A model generated the notes under the pieces. It was not told where the DNA came from and made no database searches. It saw only the letters and a program-made list of their open reading frames with translations. DNA of 64,000 nucleotides. Origin: Rickettsia helvetica (lineage in GTDB: Bacteria; Pseudomonadota; Alphaproteobacteria; Rickettsiales; Rickettsiaceae). The stretch spans positions 558,001-622,000 of the forward strand of contig NZ_OZ018776.1 of assembly GCF_963970025.1 (NCBI RefSeq), read 5' to 3'. Both the position numbers and the translations under genes were made by a program. The first letter of the stretch is position 1. Every line of letters begins with the position of its first letter. Below, one piece after another: positions 15,453 to 23,409 of the stretch.

Positions 15453-17870
15453 ATGAAGTTATTTAGAACTAGAGCAGCTAAAGAATTGAGGTCTAAACAA
15501 GAAAGACCCACTTCGCATTTTATTCCTTATAAATGTCATTGGGATAGTAATACTATTTTAACGAAAGATAATTCTTTATTACAAGTTATTAAAATAAACG
15601 GATTTTCTTTTGAAACTGCCGATGATGAAGATCTAGATATTAAAAAGAATATCAGAAATGCCTTACTTAAAAATATGGCTTCGGGAAATATCATTATGTA
15701 TTTCCATACTATTAGAAGACGTAAAGCAGTAATATTTGACGATACGGAATTTACTTATGATCCTACCGTAAAAGTCCCTAATGATTTTATTACTTATTTA
15801 GGTGCAGAATGGCGTAAGAAACATGCGGGTGCTAGGTCGTTTTTTAATGAATTATATATTAGTATTTTATATAAGCCTGATACTGGCGGTGCTGCTATAG
15901 TTGAGTATTTTCTAAAGAAGCTTAGACAAAAATCTAATAAAACTGCTTGGGAAAACGACATGAAAGAGATGAAAGAAAATCTTCAAGAAATATCAACTAG
16001 AGTGGTTAATACACTCAGAAGTTATGGAACAAGATTACTTGGAGTTCGTCAAACGCAGTCAGGTAGTTATTGCGAAATTTTAGAATTCCTTTCATCTTTA
16101 ATTAATTGCGGCGATTCACCAGGTCCTATAGCATTACCGCGTGGTACTATTGACGAATATTTACCGACTCATCGCTTATTTTTTGATTCTCGTACTATTG
16201 AAGCAAGAAGTCCGCTTGGCAAGAAATATGCCGGAATGATCAGTATACTTGAATACGGTCCTAATACTTCGGCAGGAATTTTTGACGGATTCCTGCAAAT
16301 GCCTTTTGAATTTGTCATGACACAAAGCTTTGTCTTTGCTAATAGAACCATAGCGATCGGTAAAATGCAATTACAGCAAAATAGAATGATACAATCCGGT
16401 GACAAGGCTACTTCACAAATTGCTGAAATCAATACGGCCCTTGATATGGCTACTAGCGGTGATATCGGTTTTGGTGAGCATCATTTATCGCTTTTATGTT
16501 CCGCAAATAATATTAAAGCTTTGGAAGATATATTGTCAATGGCAGCAGTTGAGCTTTCTAATTCAGGAATTCAGCCGGTTAGAGAAAAAGTTAACATGGA
16601 ACCTAGCTATTGGGGACAGTTGCCAGGAAATATGGATTATATAGTGCGTAAATCCACTATAAATACTCTTAATATGGCTAGCTTTGCCTCACAACATAAT
16701 TATCCGCTCGGTAAAATTAGAGATAACCATTGGGGAGAATATGTCACAGTACTTGATACTACTTCAGGTACGCCGTTTTATTTTAATTTCCATGTAAGGG
16801 ATGTTGGACATACTCTAATTATCGGTCCAACCGGTGCCGGTAAAACAGTTCTTATGAATTTCTTATGTGCTGAAGCACAAAAATTCAAACCTCGTATGTT
16901 CTTTTTTGATAAAGATCGAGGAGCAGAAATATTTATACGTGCTTTAAACGGAGTTTATACAGTAATTGATCCGGGCTTAAAATGCAACTTTAACCCTTTA
17001 CAACTTGAAGATACTAGTGAGAATAGAACGTTTATTTTAGAGTGGCTTCGCGTGCTTGTAACTTCTAACGGTGAAAGTTTAACTGCACAAGATAATAAAA
17101 TCTTATCTCAAGCGGTAAGCGGTAATTTTAGATTAGAAAGAAAAGACAGAAAGCTTAGTAATGTTATAGCATTTCTTGGTATTGATACACCAAATAGTTT
17201 GGCAAGTAGGATTGCAATGTGGGTTGGTAAAGGTTCACACGCTAAGATATTTGACAATGAAATAGATAATATTGATTTACAAAAAGCAAGGGTATTCGGT
17301 TTTGATATGACTGAATTACTTAAAGATCCTATAAGCCTTGCACCGGTATTGTTATATATTTTCCATCGTATTAATATCTCTTTAGATGGGCAGAAAACTA
17401 TGATAGTGCTTGATGAAGCATGGGCTTTAATCGATAATCCGGTGTTTGCACCTAAGATCAAAGATTGGTTAAAAGTGTTGAGAAAATTAAATACTTTTGT
17501 TATATTTGCTACGCAGAGTGTTGAAGATGCCGCAAAAAGTAGAATTAGTGATACGTTGATTCAACAAACAGCTACGCAGATTTTTTTACCTAATTTGAAA
17601 GCTACGGATATTTATCGTAGTGCATTTATGTTAAGTCAGCGAGAATATATTTTAATTAAAACTACCGACCCTACTACACGTTATTTTTTAATAAAACAAG
17701 GAATAGATGCCGTAGTTGCCAAAGTTAACTTAGACGGTATGAATAATATAATTAGTGTTTTATCTGGCAGAGTTGAGACTGTAATATTGCTCGATCAAAT
17801 TAGAGAGAAATACGGCAATAATCCGGATAAGTGGTTACCTATATTTTATGAAGCAGTTAAAACATTATAG
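15453..17870 (+). CDS. virB4: Type IV secretion ATPase RvhB4 (VirB4)
   Basis: VirB4 is the large hexameric ATPase energising type IV secretion at the inner membrane. The 805-residue protein has the N-terminal CagE/TrbE/VirB4 domain (about residues 20-400) and a RecA-like domain with Walker A GPTGAGKT near residue 458 and Walker B IVLDEAWAL near residue 651, followed by the FATQSVEDA stretch. The length is typical. AGGTGAGG stands 6 bases before the ATG. Rickettsiales usually carry a second, divergent virB4 elsewhere; the intact Walker motifs here suggest this is the active paralogue, often called rvhB4a. Confidence 0.96.
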   Translation: MKLFRTRAAKELRSKQERPTSHFIPYKCHWDSNTILTKDNSLLQVIKINGFSFETADDEDLDIKKNIRNALLKNMASGNIIMYFHTIRRRKAVIFDDTEFTYDPTVKVPNDFITYLGAEWRKKHAGARSFFNELYISILYKPDTGGAAIVEYFLKKLRQKSNKTAWENDMKEMKENLQEISTRVVNTLRSYGTRLLGVRQTQSGSYCEILEFLSSLINCGDSPGPIALPRGTIDEYLPTHRLFFDSRTIEARSPLGKKYAGMISILEYGPNTSAGIFDGFLQMPFEFVMTQSFVFANRTIAIGKMQLQQNRMIQSGDKATSQIAEINTALDMATSGDIGFGEHHLSLLCSANNIKALEDILSMAAVELSNSGIQPVREKVNMEPSYWGQLPGNMDYIVRKSTINTLNMASFASQHNYPLGKIRDNHWGEYVTVLDTTSGTPFYFNFHVRDVGHTLIIGPTGAGKTVLMNFLCAEAQKFKPRMFFFDKDRGAEIFIRALNGVYTVIDPGLKCNFNPLQLEDTSENRTFILEWLRVLVTSNGESLTAQDNKILSQAVSGNFRLERKDRKLSNVIAFLGIDTPNSLASRIAMWVGKGSHAKIFDNEIDNIDLQKARVFGFDMTELLKDPISLAPVLLYIFHRINISLDGQKTMIVLDEAWALIDNPVFAPKIKDWLKVLRKLNTFVIFATQSVEDAAKSRISDTLIQQTATQIFLPNLKATDIYRSAFMLSQREYILIKTTDPTTRYFLIKQGIDAVVAKVNLDGMNNIISVLSGRVETVILLDQIREKYGNNPDKWLPIFYEAVKTL

Positions 17871-17879
17871 CTTCCTGTT

Positions 17880-17958
17880 TGTCATCCCGCGGCTTGACTG
17901 CGGGATCTTGTCTCACAGACTATGTCCTGAGATCCCGTGGCTTGTCCACGGGATGACA
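17880..17958. repeat. Palindromic element, family B, between virB4 and virB6a
   Basis: A 79-bp palindrome, tgtcatcccgcggcttgac...cttgtccacgggatgaca, with inner ctgagatcccgtgg. Other copies or remnants lie at 29046, 40331, 56981, 59795 and inside the ELM1-like gene at 62354. It begins 9 bases after the virB4 stop and ends 29 bases before the virB6a start. Confidence 0.85.
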
Positions 17959-17987
17959 TTTTTACAATACGAGGCAAGTAACTAGTG

Positions 17988-20900
17988 ATGAAATTATTTC
18001 CTCGTAGTATACTTATAACATTAGTACTAAGCTTTATCCTAAATTTAGGGTTAGTTACTAAAACTCATGCTAAAGATACTCTTGATAGCATTGTAGATGT
18101 TTTAAACGGTTTAACTTGCGAAACTCAAGGCGTAGGTGATTTATTACGTAGTGAATTCTCTCATACATGTATTGTTGCTCCGTTCTTTACTTTTGCGGTA
18201 ATGAATCTTGTTTCTCCCGTCTTATACATGAATACGTTTTTAAAGCTTAAAATAAATGATAAAGATTTATTTAACGATAGTAAGTTTGGAAATTTTCCAG
18301 GAGGTCAATGTACTCGTGAAAACAGAATTGATCCTAAAAATCCGGAATTACGTTTTGCTTTATGTAGTAATGCTAAACTAATTGTAGCTAGAGCAGGAGC
18401 TGTTTTAGAATCGGCACTTGCTATTGCTAAAGCCGTATTAACAGGTAGTGATCCTTGGGATGATATAAAAAAAGCGTGGGAAAATAATAAGAAAGATTAT
18501 TATGTTCCATATAGCGGTAAGCCCGGTGATGACGGTTTTGCATTTGATGTAGGCTTCCCTGTAATATATTGGAAAGTTATTCAAGATAAAGATAGAATAT
18601 GTGTCTCAACAAAGGGGTTTACAGGATACGTTCCCGTCGGCTGTAAATACATGAAAGAGCCGTTTCCAAAATCCATGTATAATAGCTTTATGGATGTAGC
18701 AGATAAGGATTTGATTGAAGATCCAAATGAAACGCCTACCGATCCTTTAGCCTTAGTTTCCTGTAGTGCAGCAGGTGGAGGATGCTATCAAAAAGCTTAT
18801 AATGCTTCAAAAACTGCAGTAGTCATGACTTCTCCTCTTATAGAGTGTATGAGGCAAATGATTACTAGATTACTAATTAGTAAAGATGTTTGTAGTTTTG
18901 ATAATGTAAGCCAAGTGGTTAATTTGGCTTCAAGGCAAGATAGTGCATTATTTCAGTTCCAAGTAGGAATGTATAAAATAGTTACGGCTTTTCTAACTTT
19001 ATATGTTATGTTTTTTGGCTTTAAACTGTTACTTGCAGGTGAAGTACCGCCAAAAAGTGAGTATATAAATTTTATATTGAAAATGATATTCGTAACTTAT
19101 TTTTCAATAGGAATTAATATAACCCCTGGTAATGGCTCTCCGTATGACCGGTTAGACGGTATGATTCAGTGGGCGTTTCCTTTCTTACTTGACGGTATAA
19201 ACGGTTTAGCAAGTTGGGTTATGAATGCTGCTCCGTCCGGTTTATGTAAATTTAACAATCTTTCTTATGACGGTACCGTTTCTTATATTGCATTATGGGA
19301 TGCATTAGATTGTAGGGTAGCTCATTATTTAGGGCTTGATATATTATCTACGTTACTTGTCGAAAATGCTTATCGAAGCCATGATTTTTTAAATTTTGAT
19401 TTCTTTAGTTTTAGTGCTCCACCATATATTTATTTGCTAATTCCGGCGATAATCTCCGGTAATATGATGTTAGTGTCACTCGCTCTTTCGTATCCGTTAC
19501 TTGTGATTTCGGTTGCTGCCTTTATGGTTAATGCAACGATTATGTGTATGATATCTATAGTAATACTCGGTATTTTAGCTCCTCTTTTTGTACCCATGTT
19601 TTTATTCACGTATACACGAAATTATTTTGATAGCTGGGTTAAACTAATGATCTCGTTCTTGCTACAGCCTATGGTGATAGTTACTTTTATGATCACGATG
19701 TTTTCGGTATATGATTATGGTTTCTACGGTAAATGTCAATATAAGAGCAAGTTAATTCACAATAGTATAGAAAATCTTGCACAGGGTGGTACTTCAAGCC
19801 GTGATGTTTTGATATTTTATATTAATAATGATTGGGATGATATATCACAATATCCTAAAAAAGAGGACGCAGAAAATTGTCAAAATAGTTTAGGTTATAT
19901 GTTAAATAACCCTATTACCACGGCATTTAATTTTGCAAAAGATAGTGTAAGTGAAATTGTCGATAGTAAACCGGGCGATACCCCTACCGATAAATTTCTT
20001 GCTAAATTCCAGTTTTTATCGGGAGTAGTTTTGGATCCCGGAATGTTTTTCATGTCTCCAAAAGTGCTTTTTGAGAAAATTAAAAATATTTTGCTTGCGT
20101 TAGTTACGGCATGTTTTACATTGTATTTGATGTATAATTTTAGTAGTCAGCTAGCTGAATTTGCTGCAGATATGACAGAAGGAGTAGCTCTTAATAATGT
20201 TGCTATAAAACCGCAAGCAATATTTAAGGCAGCTATGGCAGTACTTGCTACTGCGGGTGCTGCAACTAAGGGTCTCGATCAGGTAGCAAGCAGGGGAGGA
20301 GGAATAAGTGATTTAAAAGCCGGTCAAGGTGGAGGAGCAAGTGATTTAGAGGTAGGTAAAGGCGGACTACCAAATGATAATATTGCTGCAAGCGGAGGTA
20401 CGTCGACACCTGCGGTAACAACGCCGACAGCTTCATCTTCTGTAGCAACTTCTAGCCCAAAAACTGTAAGTAGTGAAGCAAGATCGGATATTGTTACTCC
20501 TCCTCCTGCTCCTCCAGAAGCTGTTTCACCACCGCCTGCTAGTATTAGAACTTCTATTTCTACACCTGTACCACAAAGTAATATTGAAGCCGAAAGTGTT
20601 GGAAAAATCATAAGAGATAATAATCAAGAAAGTAAAAAAGAGATTGATAATACTCCGCCTTCACAGGAAAAAGTTGATAATGCAACTCCACAAGAAAAAG
20701 TTGACAGCACAAGTAGGGGGTCAGGAGTAATTGATTATAGTTTTAACTTAAAGGAACATGATAATCCGACAGGAGTAAAGCAGATACGGGAAAATGCAGA
20801 GATTCGTGATAAACGTGCAGAAGTAGAGAAAGTGTGGAACGAATTAGTAGCAAGCAGGGGAGGAAGAATAAGAGATCAGCAAGGTGAAGAAACATCGGAG

Positions 20901-21401
20901 CGACATGCAAATGCAGAAAAGAAATGGAATGAATTAGTCGATAGCGGTGTAGTAACTGAGATAAGAGAAAGGGATAATAGTGTAACTAATAAATTTGATA
21001 AATTAGCTGATGAACTTAATAAGTCAGAAAAAGCAAAGGTAGAAGAAAATAAAAATATAGAAAACGACAGAAAAGAAGATAATACTACTACGTCACCGCA
21101 AGAAAAAGTTGACAGTACAAGTAGGGGGTCAGGAGTAATTGATTATAGTTTTAACTTAAAGGAACATGATAATCCGACAGGAGTAAAGCAGATACGGGAA
21201 AATGCAGAGATTCGAGATAAACGTGTAAAAGTAGAAAAAGCATGGAATGAACTAGTAGCAAGCGGAGGAGGAAGAGTAAGAGAACAAGAAGGAGGAGAAA
21301 TATCAGAACGACGTGCAAATGCTGAAAAAGCATGGGATGAGTTAGTAAAAAGCGGCGTAGTAACAGAAAAAAAAGATAATAGTTCTAATGAAAACTCTTA
21401 A
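17988..21401 (+). CDS. rvhB6a: Type IV secretion channel protein RvhB6a (VirB6/TrbL)
   Basis: First of five tandem VirB6-type proteins, about 1137 residues. The N-terminus is a signal peptide (about residues 1-28, ending KTHAKD), followed by a Cys-rich extracytoplasmic region. The TrbL/VirB6 membrane core spans residues about 330-720 (segments such as FLTLYVMFFGFKLLLAG and ISIVILGILAPLFVPMFLF, with YTRNYFDSWVKLMISFLLQP). The C-terminal third (about 760-1137) is hydrophilic and low in complexity. It has a Pro/Ser/Thr linker, then a near-identical duplication of about 130 bp within a roughly 290-bp diverging repeat (see 20691-21384). ATG at 17988 is preferred over the adjacent GTG. The gene overlaps rvhB6b by 14 bases. 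The repetitive tail could vary between strains. Confidence 0.93.
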   Translation: MKLFPRSILITLVLSFILNLGLVTKTHAKDTLDSIVDVLNGLTCETQGVGDLLRSEFSHTCIVAPFFTFAVMNLVSPVLYMNTFLKLKINDKDLFNDSKFGNFPGGQCTRENRIDPKNPELRFALCSNAKLIVARAGAVLESALAIAKAVLTGSDPWDDIKKAWENNKKDYYVPYSGKPGDDGFAFDVGFPVIYWKVIQDKDRICVSTKGFTGYVPVGCKYMKEPFPKSMYNSFMDVADKDLIEDPNETPTDPLALVSCSAAGGGCYQKAYNASKTAVVMTSPLIECMRQMITRLLISKDVCSFDNVSQVVNLASRQDSALFQFQVGMYKIVTAFLTLYVMFFGFKLLLAGEVPPKSEYINFILKMIFVTYFSIGINITPGNGSPYDRLDGMIQWAFPFLLDGINGLASWVMNAAPSGLCKFNNLSYDGTVSYIALWDALDCRVAHYLGLDILSTLLVENAYRSHDFLNFDFFSFSAPPYIYLLIPAIISGNMMLVSLALSYPLLVISVAAFMVNATIMCMISIVILGILAPLFVPMFLFTYTRNYFDSWVKLMISFLLQPMVIVTFMITMFSVYDYGFYGKCQYKSKLIHNSIENLAQGGTSSRDVLIFYINNDWDDISQYPKKEDAENCQNSLGYMLNNPITTAFNFAKDSVSEIVDSKPGDTPTDKFLAKFQFLSGVVLDPGMFFMSPKVLFEKIKNILLALVTACFTLYLMYNFSSQLAEFAADMTEGVALNNVAIKPQAIFKAAMAVLATAGAATKGLDQVASRGGGISDLKAGQGGGASDLEVGKGGLPNDNIAASGGTSTPAVTTPTASSSVATSSPKTVSSEARSDIVTPPPAPPEAVSPPPASIRTSISTPVPQSNIEAESVGKIIRDNNQESKKEIDNTPPSQEKVDNATPQEKVDSTSRGSGVIDYSFNLKEHDNPTGVKQIRENAEIRDKRAEVEKVWNELVASRGGRIRDQQGEETSERHANAEKKWNELVDSGVVTEIRERDNSVTNKFDKLADELNKSEKAKVEENKNIENDRKEDNTTTSPQEKVDSTSRGSGVIDYSFNLKEHDNPTGVKQIRENAEIRDKRVKVEKAWNELVASGGGRVREQEGGEISERRANAEKAWDELVKSGVVTEKKDNSSNENS
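20691..21384 (+). repeat. Internal direct duplication in the RvhB6a C-terminus
   Basis: Two units start at 20691 and 21099, exactly 408 bases (136 codons) apart. The first 130 bases or so of each (QEKVDSTSRGSGVIDYSFNL and the next residues through IREN) differ at only two positions, both silent or nearly so. The rest of each unit, to about 20985 and 21384, is diverged and itself contains two copies of a motif of the type R(A/V)xxEKxWNELVxSG. The units are in frame, so gain or loss would keep the protein open. Confidence 0.9.
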
Positions 21402-23403
21402 AACCTTAAAGATATTTATTATAGTTTATATAGCGTCTGTAAGCTTAGCTAGCTTTGCCAGCTTTGGAGAGTCATGTTCTAGTTTACCGACTACTTCAGA
21501 TGGGTATTTAGAAACGGACACGGCATATGGCTATATAATTCGTAATATTGATATGAAAGATCCAAGAGGTAATTGTAACTCAGTTGCGTCTAGTATAACG
21601 TTTTGTTTTAAAAATGTAGAAGGTAGTAGTAGCCCTTGCACCATGTATACTTTAAATGAAGGTGACTCTAGGAAGATTAGTGATTTAAGTACTGATAATA
21701 ATCCTGATCTTGGAGCAAATCCTGTATTAAAGAATATCGTTTTAACGGTTAAAAAATGGGATAATGATCTATGTTTAGTTATGCCTACGTCAAGGGGACC
21801 GATGCCGGTAGCATGTAAATCTTTAAGTGTTACTCCACCGCCTACTCCGCCTGATGATGAAAATTGTAATATAGGAAAAAGTTGCTATACGGGAGCAAAT
21901 TATAGTCAATCGTTAATTAATTTTTCCGGTCTTGCAGTTCAGTGTTTGAGCGAAACGCTTAATAAAGTATTTTTTGCCGGAAATGGTTGTAGTTCTCAAG
22001 ATCAAAATTCTAGAATAACTAATCTTGCTGCTTTTTCTACATTTCAAGGTTATTTAAAGAGAACTATAGGTGCGGCACTAATTCTTTATACTATGTTTTT
22101 TGCCTTTAATATGGCTCTAAATAAAGAATATGCAAGTACTGAAAAAATAGCTCTTTTTGTAATAAAATTCTTATTTGTTGCTTATTTTTCTATCGGTCTT
22201 GGACCTTTAGATTTTAGCGGAGGTCAGCCGACAAAAGAAAACGGTATGTTAAAATATGGATTACCTCTTTTGACGGGAGCAGCACCGGACTTTGCACAGA
22301 TGATCTTTAATGCAGCAGGTTCTAGAGGATTATGTCAATTTGATAATTCAAAGTATAAGGACGGTTATAAATTTTACGGTTTATGGGACGCTATTGATTG
22401 CCGTATAGGTTATTATCTTGGCTTGGATTTACTTTATAATATAGATAAGAATGGAGTTTTAGGGAATTCGATTGGCAATGGTCCCCGTGGTAATAATACA
22501 CCTATACCTAATTTTGATCCTGATGGTAAAAATAACAGACCGAAAGATTTAAGTAAAGCAGGAGCACTAAGATTTTTTGCCGTTATGTTTGGATTCTTTA
22601 TGGCCGGAAATGTTATTATACTTGCAGCAGGTTTAGTATTTTCTGTAATATTTTTATCTATACTTTTATATTTTATTACGCATTATTTAGTTTGCATGAT
22701 TACTATTTACGTTATGACATATATTTCTCCTATATTCATTCCTATGGCTTTATTTACTCGTACAAAAGCTTATTTTGACGGGTGGTTAAAAGTATGTATC
22801 TCATGTGCATTGCAGCCGGCAGTAATAGCAGGTTTTATAGCTTTATTAATAACTATGTATGATTCCACAATATTTAAAAATTGTGAATTCCTGAGATATG
22901 ATTATGAAAAAGGGGATATTAGATTTAGTACTTTTGAGTTAAGGCTTCCTGTCGGCGGGGCAGATAAATGTCAGGAAAGTTTTGGATATAAAATGTTAGA
23001 ATATTATGCAGGTGAAGGTTGGGAAGAACATTTATTGATACTTTTCCCAATAAAATCAATTGTTAGAGATGTTATATCTATTTTAGCGGAACTTTTATGT
23101 GTATTAGTATTTTCGGTTATTTTTTATTACTTCTCTAAATCTATAGGGCGATTTGCTTCTGATTTAACTAATGGTCCTAATATGGATGCAGTAACGGCGA
23201 GTCCAACTAAAATCGTTGATTTAGTAAAGAAAGGAGCCGCTTTCCTTAAGGATGCTGCCATGGCTTCGCAAGGTAAGCCGCCGGTAGGAGATAAGCCGGA
23301 TGCTGGAGGTAAACGCCAAGAAGGACAGAAAGGAGATGATGCACTTGCTACAGAAGGAGGTAGTAGTGCTAAAGACGCCTTATTGACGAGTGGGGGTAAA
23401 TAA
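21388..23403 (+). CDS. rvhB6b: Type IV secretion channel protein RvhB6b (VirB6/TrbL)
   Basis: Second VirB6 paralogue, 671 residues and the shortest of the five. It has a signal peptide (about residues 1-24), a Cys-containing extracytoplasmic domain (to about 200) and the TrbL core with segments near residues 225-245, 405-455 and 560-590. Conserved stretches include YISPIFIPMALFTRTKAYFDGWLK. The tail is short, Gly/Lys-rich and hydrophilic. It starts inside the last codons of rvhB6a, and rvhB6c begins 6 bases after its stop, so the set is one operon. Confidence 0.93.
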   Translation: MKTLKTLKIFIIVYIASVSLASFASFGESCSSLPTTSDGYLETDTAYGYIIRNIDMKDPRGNCNSVASSITFCFKNVEGSSSPCTMYTLNEGDSRKISDLSTDNNPDLGANPVLKNIVLTVKKWDNDLCLVMPTSRGPMPVACKSLSVTPPPTPPDDENCNIGKSCYTGANYSQSLINFSGLAVQCLSETLNKVFFAGNGCSSQDQNSRITNLAAFSTFQGYLKRTIGAALILYTMFFAFNMALNKEYASTEKIALFVIKFLFVAYFSIGLGPLDFSGGQPTKENGMLKYGLPLLTGAAPDFAQMIFNAAGSRGLCQFDNSKYKDGYKFYGLWDAIDCRIGYYLGLDLLYNIDKNGVLGNSIGNGPRGNNTPIPNFDPDGKNNRPKDLSKAGALRFFAVMFGFFMAGNVIILAAGLVFSVIFLSILLYFITHYLVCMITIYVMTYISPIFIPMALFTRTKAYFDGWLKVCISCALQPAVIAGFIALLITMYDSTIFKNCEFLRYDYEKGDIRFSTFELRLPVGGADKCQESFGYKMLEYYAGEGWEEHLLILFPIKSIVRDVISILAELLCVLVFSVIFYYFSKSIGRFASDLTNGPNMDAVTASPTKIVDLVKKGAAFLKDAAMASQGKPPVGDKPDAGGKRQEGQKGDDALATEGGSSAKDALLTSGGK

Positions 23404-23409
23404 TAGAAT

